Shown here piece by piece: positions 17,028 through 24,575 of a DNA stretch of 64,000 bases (the first letter of the stretch is position 1; every line of letters begins with the position of its first letter). Under the pieces are notes generated by a model. The model did no database searches. It was not told the DNA's origin and worked only from the letters and a program-made list of their open reading frames with translations. Source of the stretch: Synergistaceae bacterium (lineage in GTDB: Bacteria > Synergistota > Synergistia > Synergistales > Synergistaceae); NCBI GenBank assembly GCA_030523725.1, contig JAUNHV010000001.1, forward strand, positions 300,863 to 364,862, in the 5' to 3' direction. Both the position numbers and the translations under genes were made by a program.

Positions 17028-18813
17028 CGTTTTCTTCCTCTAAATCCATAACATCTTTTTCGACATAGAGAAGCTCTGCTCCCGCAAGTTTTAATATCCT
17101 GCCTGCATTTGCAGAAATAGCCTGTGTCACACCACCAGTTGTTCCTTGATTTATTTCCTGCGCTGAAGCTCCTGCGGAATTTCGTTGAACGGGATTTTGC
17201 AATGCATCAACGACACTCGGCTGTGCCTCATTTTTCTCTTCAGCTGGTGTTTCTTTAATCAGCCCAAAGGCTTTTTTTACAGCTAAACTGGCGATTTCTT
17301 TGTTAAATGGAATATTCAGAAAAGCTGCAGATAATGGAGAGTCCGTAGCTTCAAAAATAATTTCGTCTCCATTCTGTAAAACCTTCGTATCCAAGAGTGC
17401 AGCAGCAAATTCATAATTATCCTGCGACACAGCTTCTATTATTTTGGTGAAATCGCACTCACCAAATGATTTCGTAAAGTTACTAGTGTCTATCTTATCT
17501 GATTTTGTTGAGGTAAAGGCATCCACCCTTTCGTCAAATGAAGACGGAGCTTTAATGCTTGGCTCATTGAATGAGCTTGCTGTAACAGGGGCAGAGACTT
17601 TTTTCTGTTCAGGTTGCACATTGCTTGTATTTTGATTTGCATTGGGAATAATTGGTTGTGGCGTAACTTGTGCTTGGGGATTTTTTACTGGTGCTTCTGC
17701 TTTTGCAGGGGAATTATCAACACCATCTATTGCGTTTTTCAACTCAAGAAACAAAAGTCCAGCAAAATACTCACCGTTAATCCCGTTGTGTGCCTTGCTC
17801 ATTATTTTATTCGTCACGTAGGCACAGCGTCTTAACACACGCTCATCCCATTTTTGAGCTTCATTTTTAAGAAAGCTAATTTCTTCTTGCGATGACTCCA
17901 ACAAAACATCTAAATTATTCTGCCACAATTTGGCATACCAAAGGTCACAGAAAATTATAAATATCTGTTCACAGAGTCTTTCACATGACGTACCAGAAGA
18001 AATAATTTTTGCCAAGCTACTTGCTGCAACATTAGGCTCAGCCAATAAGGAAACTACCCAAGCTTCAAGCCTTGTTCGAGATGCGCCTCCTGTCATTTCG
18101 TCAATGGCATCTCTTGTAATAGTGCCGTGTCCGAGTGAAATTGCCTGCTCTGTGAGAGAAAGTGCATCACGCAACGCACCATCCGCCATGCGTGCAATTT
18201 CCCACAGTGCGTCATTATCTGCTGTTATTCCTTCGCTGTTACAAACATATTCCAAGCGAGAAACAATATCCTGCACACTTATCCTGTGGAATGGTATGTG
18301 CTGACAACGAGAACGAATCGTAACAGGAACTTTATGTGGTTCTGTAGTTGCAAGCAAAAATATAACGTTTTCCGGTGGTTCTTCAAGTGTCTTTAGCAAT
18401 GCGTTAAAAGCTCCACTGGAAAGCATATGGACTTCATCTATGATATATACCTTGTAGTGTGACGAAAGTGCACGCAGACTGACATGGCTTTTCAATTCAC
18501 GGATGGCATCCACTCCATTGTTGGATGCGCCGTCAATCTCCACCACGTCAAGATGTTCACCTCGTGCAATAGCAACACAGTTATCACATTTGTCGCACGG
18601 CTCCGCAGAATTTTTTCTGTCCAAGCAACAAAGAGACTTTGCAACAAGACGCGCCACAGTTGTTTTTCCACAGCCACGCGGACCAGAGAAAAGATATGCA
18701 TGCCCGATGCTTCCGTTCTCGAGTGCCGTGCGAAGCACATCAACTGCAGTTGTTTGCCCCACCATGTCTGAAAATGTTTGAGGTCTATATTTTCTATACA
18801 AAGAAATATGCAT
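17020..18813 (-). CDS. dnaX: DNA polymerase III subunits gamma/tau
   Basis: The clamp-loader ATPase, 597 residues from ATG 18813. An in-frame GTG at 18825 is also possible but has no better ribosome binding site. Walker A is GPRGCGKT (residues 44-51), the zinc Cys follow (Cys62/63, 73, 76, 79), Walker B is DEVHML, and the SRCQ arginine-finger region is present. Residues about 370-460 are a Pro/Gln/Asn-rich linker typical of tau, followed by a C-terminal domain that should contact DnaE. An A7 tract at codons 512-514 gives the heptamer A AAA AAA in frame; a -1 shift there would stop after five codons. Confidence 0.95.
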   Translation of the reverse strand: MHISLYRKYRPQTFSDMVGQTTAVDVLRTALENGSIGHAYLFSGPRGCGKTTVARLVAKSLCCLDRKNSAEPCDKCDNCVAIARGEHLDVVEIDGASNNGVDAIRELKSHVSLRALSSHYKVYIIDEVHMLSSGAFNALLKTLEEPPENVIFLLATTEPHKVPVTIRSRCQHIPFHRISVQDIVSRLEYVCNSEGITADNDALWEIARMADGALRDALSLTEQAISLGHGTITRDAIDEMTGGASRTRLEAWVVSLLAEPNVAASSLAKIISSGTSCERLCEQIFIIFCDLWYAKLWQNNLDVLLESSQEEISFLKNEAQKWDERVLRRCAYVTNKIMSKAHNGINGEYFAGLLFLELKNAIDGVDNSPAKAEAPVKNPQAQVTPQPIIPNANQNTSNVQPEQKKVSAPVTASSFNEPSIKAPSSFDERVDAFTSTKSDKIDTSNFTKSFGECDFTKIIEAVSQDNYEFAAALLDTKVLQNGDEIIFEATDSPLSAAFLNIPFNKEIASLAVKKAFGLIKETPAEEKNEAQPSVVDALQNPVQRNSAGASAQEINQGTTGGVTQAISANAGRILKLAGAELLYVEKDVMDLEEENDG

Positions 18814-18891
18814 AAGATCACCCACTAATTTTTTGTCGCATGTATTTTATCATATTGTGAAATTTTCCGCCATAATTTAACGGTTTTGCAA

Positions 18892-18917
18892 TAAAAAAAA
18901 GCGGACATTGTCCGCTT
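18892..18917 (-). terminator. Rho-independent terminator upstream of dnaX
   Basis: The perfect inverted repeat AAGCGGACA / TGTCCGCTT (18899-18917) is followed, on the minus strand, by an eight-base T-run. It would stop leftward transcripts before they enter dnaX, for example read-through from the SEL1-repeat gene at 19634 passing antisense to the toxin-antitoxin pair. Confidence 0.75.
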
Positions 18918-18978
18918 AAAATTTTGAATTACACAAGATGATAAAAAATTCTAAAACAATCATCAATGATTATAAAAT

Positions 18979-19028
18979 TATTACAGCGTAATACAGTTAC
19001 TTGCAAAATTATTTTAATGTGATACAAT
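18979..19028 (+). promoter_or_regulatory. Promoter and candidate operator of the first RelB/YoeB pair
   Basis: TTGCAA (19001-19006) and TACAAT (19023-19028) are 16 bases apart, 30 bases before the antitoxin start. Just upstream, TATTAC-AGC-GTAATA (18979-18993) is a perfect interrupted palindrome, a plausible site for autorepression by the antitoxin. Confidence 0.55.
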
Positions 19029-19057
19029 AGAGCATTAAAATATGAGGAGGTTAAGTT

Positions 19058-19324
19058 ATGTCTCAATCAACAATTTCAGCTAGAATTGATTCTAACGACA
19101 AAACACTATTTGATACTTTCTGCTCGTCCGTTGGACTCAACACATCTAGTGCTATAAACCTATTTGTTAAGGCAGTTATTAGAGAACGCCGCATTCCTTT
19201 TGAAATTACTCAACCAGATCCATTCTTTAATGAGCAAAATGTAGCTTATGTAGTAAAATCAGTTAACGAACTTCGTGAGGGTAAAGGCAAGGCACACGAA
19301 CTGATTGAGGTTGCAGATGAGTGA
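19058..19324 (+). CDS. RelB/DinJ-family antitoxin
   Basis: An 88-residue antitoxin. The N-terminal ribbon-helix-helix (STISARIDSNDKTLFDTFCSSVGLNTSSAINLFVKAVIRERRIPFEI) is the DinJ/RelB DNA-binding fold, and the last 35 residues should wrap the toxin. GAGGAGG lies just upstream. It overlaps the YoeB toxin gene by 8 bases, normal for a coupled type II toxin-antitoxin pair. Pairing a RelB/DinJ-type antitoxin with a YoeB-type toxin differs from E. coli, where YoeB goes with a Phd-type YefM. A related pair lies at 32860-33379 in the opposite orientation. Confidence 0.9.
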   Translation: MSQSTISARIDSNDKTLFDTFCSSVGLNTSSAINLFVKAVIRERRIPFEITQPDPFFNEQNVAYVVKSVNELREGKGKAHELIEVADE

Positions 19325-19583
19325 AAAAATATGGTCAGACGACGCTTGGTCGGACTATCTTTACTGGCAATCGCAAGACAAGAAAACCTTAAAACGCATC
19401 AATCTGCTAATTAAGGATATTGAAAGAAACGGATGCTTAGAAGGGATTGGTAAGCCTGAAGCATTAAAAGGAAATTTGCTTGGTGAATTTAGCAGACGCA
19501 TTGACGACATAAATCGTCTTGTTTATCACATAGAGGACGGGAAAATATACATTGCACACTGCAAGGGACATTATGACCCATAG
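19317..19583 (+). CDS. YoeB/Txe-family mRNA interferase toxin
   Basis: An 88-residue toxin that would cleave mRNA on the ribosome. The start is ATG 19317, overlapping the antitoxin stop. The YoeB hallmarks are present: IWSDDAWSDYLYWQ at the N-terminus, GKPEALKGNL with the catalytic Glu, FSRRIDDINRLVY with the catalytic Arg, and the C-terminal His-Tyr pair in KGHYDP. It appears intact. About 65% of residues match the second YoeB at 32860-33123 by eye. Confidence 0.92.
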   Translation: MSEKIWSDDAWSDYLYWQSQDKKTLKRINLLIKDIERNGCLEGIGKPEALKGNLLGEFSRRIDDINRLVYHIEDGKIYIAHCKGHYDP

Positions 19584-19633
19584 CCCTAAAAATTTTTTTT
19601 GACAAGATTTTATATAAAACATAACTCTTAAAC

Positions 19634-20713
19634 CTAATTACCAGAAGTGTTGTTAACATTCAAACGTCTTAACGCCTCTTTTGCGTCTTTATCGCCACAA
19701 TCTGCAGCTAATTTATACTTTTTGATCGCCATATCCAGATTTTTATTTACCACGATTCCATTCTCAAAAAATTTTCCTACGCAGTAGATTGCGTGGGCAT
19801 GACCCAGCTTATGAGCCTTGAAGTACCAAGCGAAAGCTTCTGTATAATCCCGCTCTAAACCATCACCGGATTCGTAACGTGTTGCTATATCATATATCAC
19901 GTCTTTAGCATTTTTCTCTTGTTGTACATAATATCCGTAAAAATGCTTCAACCAAAAGGCACACTTTTTATAGTCTTTTTTCACACCTATTCCGTTGTAA
20001 TAGCAATTAATCAATTTCATTCCAGAATACACATTGTTTTTTACAGCAGAAGATATATAGAGCTTCGCTGCTCTCTTATAGTCACGTGTTACACCTTTCC
20101 CATTAAAATAGCAATTAGCCAAATAATATTCTGCCCTAGGAGAACCTTGCGCAGCAGATTTTTTGTATAACTCAATCGCTTTTTGAATATCCTTTTCTAA
20201 GCCTATACCAAATTCGTAACAATATCCAAGTTGGCTTTGTGCTCTGTAATACCCTTGTGCTGCTGATTTTTTATACAGTTCAATTGCACGTGCTACATCT
20301 TTTTTTACGCCAATTCCGTTATCATAAAAATGAGCAAGTAAAAACTGTCCTATTTGATCGCCCATTTGCGCAGTTTTTTTACAAACTTCAAGATCCTTCT
20401 GTGGTTCGTTTGTTTCGCCAAAGTTTTTACTACGGTAAAGGAGCTCTAAATAGCGTTGTGCCTCAACACTGCCCTTTGAAGCAGCCACCTCAAAATACTC
20501 ACGTGCTTTTTCGTAATTAAGTTTGGCACCGATTCCTGTGTAATATTTGCACCCAAGCTCAAATTGAGCTTGGGCATCACTGTCTTTTATCAGTTTGCCT
20601 AAATCTTGCTTGTTTGAATCCTTGCCATCAATTGCAATAAGGTAAATACCGAATAATGCAACTATTATTGCTAACACAATAAGCAAATATTTCTTTAAAT
20701 TATTTTTTTTCAT
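19634..20713 (-). CDS. Membrane-anchored SEL1-repeat (TPR-like) protein
   Basis: A 359-residue protein with one N-terminal membrane segment (residues 9-26), then about eight SEL1-like repeats. The repeat signature is YYNGIGVKKDYKKA-type, for instance YYTGIGAKLNYEKAREYFEVAASKGSVEAQ, HFYDNGIGVKKDVARAIELYKKSAAQG and CYFNGKGVTRDYKRAAKLY. Such proteins act as extracytoplasmic scaffolds or interaction platforms; no partner can be named. It lies on the minus strand just downstream of the signalling island, separated from it by the Phd-type locus, and ends facing the YoeB gene. Confidence 0.88.
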   Translation of the reverse strand: MKKNNLKKYLLIVLAIIVALFGIYLIAIDGKDSNKQDLGKLIKDSDAQAQFELGCKYYTGIGAKLNYEKAREYFEVAASKGSVEAQRYLELLYRSKNFGETNEPQKDLEVCKKTAQMGDQIGQFLLAHFYDNGIGVKKDVARAIELYKKSAAQGYYRAQSQLGYCYEFGIGLEKDIQKAIELYKKSAAQGSPRAEYYLANCYFNGKGVTRDYKRAAKLYISSAVKNNVYSGMKLINCYYNGIGVKKDYKKCAFWLKHFYGYYVQQEKNAKDVIYDIATRYESGDGLERDYTEAFAWYFKAHKLGHAHAIYCVGKFFENGIVVNKNLDMAIKKYKLAADCGDKDAKEALRRLNVNNTSGN

Positions 20714-20820
20714 GACAAATCCTCACAATTCATAATTTTAACAATACTAGAATTAAATCTTTAGTAAATGACGGGAAGTTTGAGGTATTATTTATATTTT
20801 TTTTACTTCATCTCTTGATT

Positions 20821-20889
20821 TTATCGTCCACACACGATAAAACAACCATAAAATTGTCGTGCATACACGATAATTTAATATGCTATACT
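20821..20889 (+). promoter_or_regulatory. Promoter with two operator palindromes before the Phd-type antitoxin
   Basis: TTATCGT-N6-ACGATAA (20821-20840) is a perfect interrupted palindrome. A second, TCGTG-CATA-CACGA (20857-20870), shares its half-site. TG-C-TATACT (20881-20889) is an extended -10 box right after the second palindrome. The layout suggests autorepression by the antitoxin downstream. Confidence 0.65.
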
Positions 20890-20923
20890 CTTTCTACAAA
20901 TTTATCGAAAGGTCGTGTGAAGA

Positions 20924-21196
20924 ATGCCAACTATTACACCAGTATCAGATTTGAGAAATTACGGTTCATTGCTTGAAAAAATGAGCACAGGTTCTCCAGT
21001 TTATCTGACAAGAAATGGACACGGTGTTTTTTCCATTCGTGATATGGAAGATGAAGAAAATTTCCAAAAAGCAGAAGCTATGATACGTCTCTTGTGTGAG
21101 CTGAATGCTGGCATTCGCTCTGCGGAGAAAGAAGGCTGGGTATCTGAAGAAGAATTTACGAATCATTTTGCCAATAGAAAGAACAACACAAAATGA
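20924..21196 (+). CDS. Phd/YefM-family antitoxin
   Basis: A 90-residue antitoxin. The N-terminal Phd/YefM fold is visible in TITPVSDLRNYGSLLEKMSTGSPVYLTRNGHGVFSI, the usual DNA-binding half. The C-terminal half (FQKAEAMIRLLCELNAGIRSAEKEGWVSEEEF) is the toxin-binding helix region. Its stop overlaps the following toxin start (ATGA). The toxin is cut to 28 codons, so this antitoxin seems to be left without a full partner. Two operator-like palindromes lie upstream. Confidence 0.88.
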   Translation: MPTITPVSDLRNYGSLLEKMSTGSPVYLTRNGHGVFSIRDMEDEENFQKAEAMIRLLCELNAGIRSAEKEGWVSEEEFTNHFANRKNNTK

Positions 21197-21279
21197 GCTA
21201 TTTACTACGCTACACGCCACAGGCAATGCGTGACATGGACGCAATCAACAAGAATCTATCCCCGATAGTAGTTGTTTAG
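21193..21279 (+). pseudogene. Truncated RelE/ParE-type toxin remnant
   Basis: The frame starts at ATG 21193, overlapping the antitoxin stop as in an intact module. It encodes MSYLLRYTPQAMRDMDAI, a typical RelE/ParE N-terminus, then stops at TAG 21277 after 28 codons; full toxins have 85-105. From codon 22 onward the sequence is the left arm and loop of a terminator hairpin, so the distal toxin sequence has been replaced or deleted rather than ended by a single mutation. Confidence 0.8.
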
Positions 21280-21302
21280 CAGCTGCTATCGGGGATTTTT
21301 TA
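21258..21302 (+). terminator. Terminator fused into the toxin remnant
   Basis: ATCCCCGATAG (21258-21268) pairs perfectly with CTATCGGGGAT (21286-21296) around a 17-base loop and is followed by a T-run. The truncated toxin reading frame ends inside the loop. Confidence 0.85.
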
Positions 21303-21318
21303 TGGAGCTTACACGACG

Positions 21319-21843
21319 TCACACTACAGCCTTTATGAGTATGAACACAAACACGACGACAAGAATAACCTTCATGCTCTTTTGTGCGAGCATAGAAATA
21401 CGACCAAGCAAAGAATTATATCTTTCGTCGTAACATTTCTTGACAAAGGAATCTACCTGAGTTTCTTGATTATTCTCCCATGCGTTTTCATCATACTGAT
21501 TGTGTTGAGACATAGAGGTAATTTCTTCCCCTTGAGCATCGTAATAAACCAGGTCAATGGCTTGAACCTTTGACGTGTCCACTTCTTTGTGGTCACCAAC
21601 CTGTTTGAGTTTATAGGCAGCAGTGGCACAAATTTCACTCACGTCAGAAGAATCCTCGAATTCAGCTCTTTGTTTGACAATGCAGTAATTTTCACAATCT
21701 TTGATATCATCATCAATGTAATCTGTAACGTTATTTCCGTTTAGCTGCCTTGTTCCAACATTCTGCCACGCAGCAAAAGACATATTACTAACAAGCAAAA
21801 TGCAACAAAACACTAAGGATATAATTTTAGTAACTTTTTTCGT
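21319..21843 (-). CDS. Secreted, C-terminally anchored protein of unknown function (ACG start?)
   Basis: About 174 residues if translation starts at ACG 21841-21843, eight bases after GGAGGT. From there the frame reads as a clean signal peptide (K-K-V-T-K-I-I-S-L-V-F-C-C-I-L-L, cleavage near SFA-AW). The first conventional start in frame is GTG 21811, which has no ribosome binding site and cuts the signal peptide. The mature part (WQNVG, then a YIDDDIKD phrase) vaguely resembles surface-adhesin E-type proteins; four Cys could form disulfides. A C-terminal hydrophobic segment (KVILVVVFVFILIKAVV) would anchor it. It is the distal gene of the minus-strand signalling run. Confidence 0.6.
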   Translation of the reverse strand, partial: TKKVTKIISLVFCCILLVSNMSFAAWQNVGTRQLNGNNVTDYIDDDIKDCENYCIVKQRAEFEDSSDVSEICATAAYKLKQVGDHKEVDTSKVQAIDLVYYDAQGEEITSMSQHNQYDENAWENNQETQVDSFVKKCYDERYNSLLGRISMLAQKSMKVILVVVFVFILIKAVV

Positions 21844-21958
21844 TTTTTTATACCTCCATAAAAGATAGCGTTGCTTAAATCAGATTAATTTTTCTTTCCA
21901 ATCTCCTTTGGATTGGTAATTTTTTGTTTTTTGAAATTGGTTTATAGTAATCGTAAAT

Positions 21959-22339
21959 TTAATCTACGATAATTTCCACCATAGTTTTATAGCTTCTGCC
22001 ACTGTCGCCACGTGCCGTTACTGTAAGAGACACTGTGCCGCCACCTTTGGTTGGGATAATTTCAAGGTAACGACTGCCACCATGGTTGTCTGTATGTTGA
22101 GACCAAGAAATGCTCGCACTGTTTGTTGACACATTGGAGACAGCAATGTTTGTTACTTTTCTGTCTGCTCCAACACAATTAAAATACAGTGGATAACGCA
22201 CACGATTTGAAACGTCATTGCGTGAAAAATGTATTGCCCGCTCCGCTGGGAAAACATCTGCAAGGACATATTGTGCATTACAACTTAATAAAAGTGTGGC
22301 AAAAGCCAGTAATAATACTGCAAAAAATTTGTTTTTCAT
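21959..22339 (-). CDS. Secreted Ig-like protein, possible lipoprotein
   Basis: A 126-residue protein starting at ATG 22339 with GGAGGT seven bases upstream. An N-terminal signal peptide contains the lipobox-like LLSC (Cys near residue 20), so it may be a lipoprotein; cleavage near VLA-DV is the alternative. The mature part has a beta-strand-rich pattern (TNIAVSNVSTNSASISWSQ, then VSLTVTARGDSGRSYKTMVEIIV) like a single Ig-like or bacterial surface domain. It starts 27 bases after the kinase at 22367 and probably belongs to the same transcript. No function is known. Confidence 0.75.
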   Translation of the reverse strand: MKNKFFAVLLLAFATLLLSCNAQYVLADVFPAERAIHFSRNDVSNRVRYPLYFNCVGADRKVTNIAVSNVSTNSASISWSQHTDNHGGSRYLEIIPTKGGGTVSLTVTARGDSGRSYKTMVEIIVD

Positions 22340-22366
22340 AAAACATACCTCCAATTAAATCTGTCA

Positions 22367-23428
22367 CTAACGTGATAATATTGATAACATACAAGCAACA
22401 ACTACGAAAGACAAAATGCCAATGATAATTTTTAATAGCAGAAGTTCATTATTGTCATTTTGCTTGATTGGCACCTCTTGTGGTAACTTCTGAGATGTTT
22501 TTTCTTGCTCAATTTTTCTTCGTTTTGTGGGCTCAAAGCCACTAATAATTCCCTTTACCTCAGAAATTGATTTCAACCTTTCGTTTAGGGATATCGCAAG
22601 CATTTTTTGCACTGCAATTAAAAAATTTTGGCTAAATTTATTACCGGCACATAGCTTATTCATCATAGGTTTTAGTGGATCTTCTTGTTGCGGAGTTTGA
22701 GAAGTCGCATTCATCCTGTCAATTGCACGTGGAGGAATTGTGCCACCGGTCATTGCAAAGAAAATCGTAGCACCAAGTGCATAAATATCCGTCCAGGAAC
22801 CTATATGTTTGGCTGTTGTGTCATATTGTTCTGGTGGAGCATAGCCATGCGTCAAGGTTACGGATGTAAAGACAGAATTACGTGCAGTGATTTGTTTTGC
22901 AGCACCAAAATCTATGAGAACTGCATTTCCGTTAGGGCGAATTAAAATATTTTCAGGCTTGACATCTCTGTGTGTCAAGCCTTTTTTATGTACAACGTCC
23001 AGTGCATCTATGATTTGACCAAGCCAATTTTTAATTTGCTTCTCTGTCATGCCATTTTTGTATGAGTTTTCTACCAAGTTATGCAGTGTCTCGCCAGAAA
23101 TAAACTCCATAACAATATATGCAGTTCCAAATTGTTCAAAAAAACCAAGCACACGAACAATAGAGGGATGGTTACACATTGCCAAAGTTTTGGCTTCCTG
23201 CAAAAAGTCAATTTTGCCCTTTTGAAAATCCGCTACCTCTGCCGGTGATGTTGCCTGCACAAATCCATATTGGCGTATAGCAATATCTTGTGGAAAATAT
23301 TCTTTGATTGCTACGTCTCGTCCTGTGCTTGTGTCTTGCCCTTTGTAGGTTACGCCGAAGCCGCCACGCCCTAGGATGCCAGTAACAACATAACCACTAA
23401 TATTTGTTCCAAGTGGTAAGGCAAGCAT
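22367..23428 (-). CDS. Tail-anchored Hanks-type Ser/Thr protein kinase
   Basis: A 353-residue kinase. The glycine loop is GRGGFGVTYKG (residues 20-30), the ATP Lys is Lys42 (VAIKEY), the catalytic loop is HRDVKPEN (153-160) with Asp155, and DFG is at 173-175. The activation loop leads to HGYAPPEQY. After the kinase domain (to about 290) comes a charged linker and a single C-terminal hydrophobic segment (about 330-350), so the kinase faces the cytoplasm and has almost no outside domain. Its start overlaps the PP2C stop by one base, so kinase and phosphatase are coupled. It is one of two kinases in the island. Confidence 0.95.
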   Translation of the reverse strand: MLALPLGTNISGYVVTGILGRGGFGVTYKGQDTSTGRDVAIKEYFPQDIAIRQYGFVQATSPAEVADFQKGKIDFLQEAKTLAMCNHPSIVRVLGFFEQFGTAYIVMEFISGETLHNLVENSYKNGMTEKQIKNWLGQIIDALDVVHKKGLTHRDVKPENILIRPNGNAVLIDFGAAKQITARNSVFTSVTLTHGYAPPEQYDTTAKHIGSWTDIYALGATIFFAMTGGTIPPRAIDRMNATSQTPQQEDPLKPMMNKLCAGNKFSQNFLIAVQKMLAISLNERLKSISEVKGIISGFEPTKRRKIEQEKTSQKLPQEVPIKQNDNNELLLLKIIIGILSFVVVACMLSILSR

Positions 23429-24561
23429 TACCTTGTTCTTTTTTTCTCTACTTTAACATCAGAAGGAGCATTATTACTACTATTAGACCTACCCTCTTTG
23501 CCATGTCTTATTTCAGCTTTTTCTTCTGACGCATTTTGTTTAAACTGTTGAACCTTATTCAATGGATTTTTCTTTTTATCTGCAGAATTTTCATCAGTCA
23601 TCATAGGCTCAACATTTGTAGTTTTGTCTTTTAGCCACTCATATTGTCCTTCGGGTTCAGCTTGTTTTACCTTGTCAATGATTATTACTGAAGCACTTAT
23701 AATAACAATCAATAAAAACAGGGCAATAATTCCGCCCAAAAACAATTTTTGCTTTTTGCGCTCTTCTATTGTGACTGTGGGCAGCCTATGCAAATCTTCA
23801 ATATCTAATCCACTTGAAATTCGTTTGTTGCCGAACGGTGCACGATAAAGCAAGGCTGTGCAATTATCACTATGAGCACCGTTACGAGCCACTGCAGTCT
23901 TAACTATTTTTGCTGTGATTAACTCTACATTTCCTTTTTTTGTAACATTGTATAACTCCTTTGCAGGGAAAGCATCCCACACACCATCACTGCAAAGGAA
24001 CAGAGCAGCACCAGCAGGCAAGGTTCCAAAGTGTTGCACCTTCATTTCCGGCTCCGTCGCACAAACGCTACGGAACACAAAAGGACGATCAGGATGACGA
24101 CGAGCTTCGTCGTCTGTAAGCTCCCCTTTCAAAACTCTCAAATCCAGCATTGTATGGTCAATGCTACGCCACCAATGATTTTTATCAGCAAAAATAAAAA
24201 GTCGTGAATCACCTATTCGCAACCACGAAAGACACGCTTTCTCATCAATAAACGCTAACACACAAGTGCTATGTCCATCGAGATTTCGAGCCGAATTTTC
24301 TCTTGCAATCACGCCACAGGCTTCTTGCACAATTTGTGGTAAAAGTGCTTCTGGATTTTGTGCTGGGTTAGCACGAAACAGTCTTTCAGCTGCTTCTATA
24401 ATTGCTTGACTTGCCATTGCACCGCCCCTGTGTCCACCCATGCCATCTGCCAAGACAAGCAGAGTGCGTCCATTTAATGAAAGGGCATAGGCTCTATCTT
24501 GATTCTCGTCTCTGCCACCAATATCAGTAGCTATTGCAAAAATTGAATTTTTTGTTGCCAT
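23428..24561 (-). CDS. Membrane-anchored PP2C-family Ser/Thr phosphatase
   Basis: A 377-residue protein. The PP2C domain (residues 1-240) shows the metal-binding motifs ATDIGGRDENQDRA, LVLADGMGGHRGG, a CVLAFIDEKACLSWLRIGDSRLF stretch, and LFLCSDGVWD with AHSDNCTALL near its end. A membrane segment lies at about 263-287. A polar, Lys/Glu/Asn-rich tail of about 90 residues follows and would be outside. It is translationally coupled to the downstream kinase, whose phosphorylated targets it presumably resets. It starts 14 bases downstream of the protease-FHA gene. Confidence 0.95.
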   Translation of the reverse strand: MATKNSIFAIATDIGGRDENQDRAYALSLNGRTLLVLADGMGGHRGGAMASQAIIEAAERLFRANPAQNPEALLPQIVQEACGVIARENSARNLDGHSTCVLAFIDEKACLSWLRIGDSRLFIFADKNHWWRSIDHTMLDLRVLKGELTDDEARRHPDRPFVFRSVCATEPEMKVQHFGTLPAGAALFLCSDGVWDAFPAKELYNVTKKGNVELITAKIVKTAVARNGAHSDNCTALLYRAPFGNKRISSGLDIEDLHRLPTVTIEERKKQKLFLGGIIALFLLIVIISASVIIIDKVKQAEPEGQYEWLKDKTTNVEPMMTDENSADKKKNPLNKVQQFKQNASEEKAEIRHGKEGRSNSSNNAPSDVKVEKKRTR

Positions 24562-24575
24562 AAATGATACCTCTT

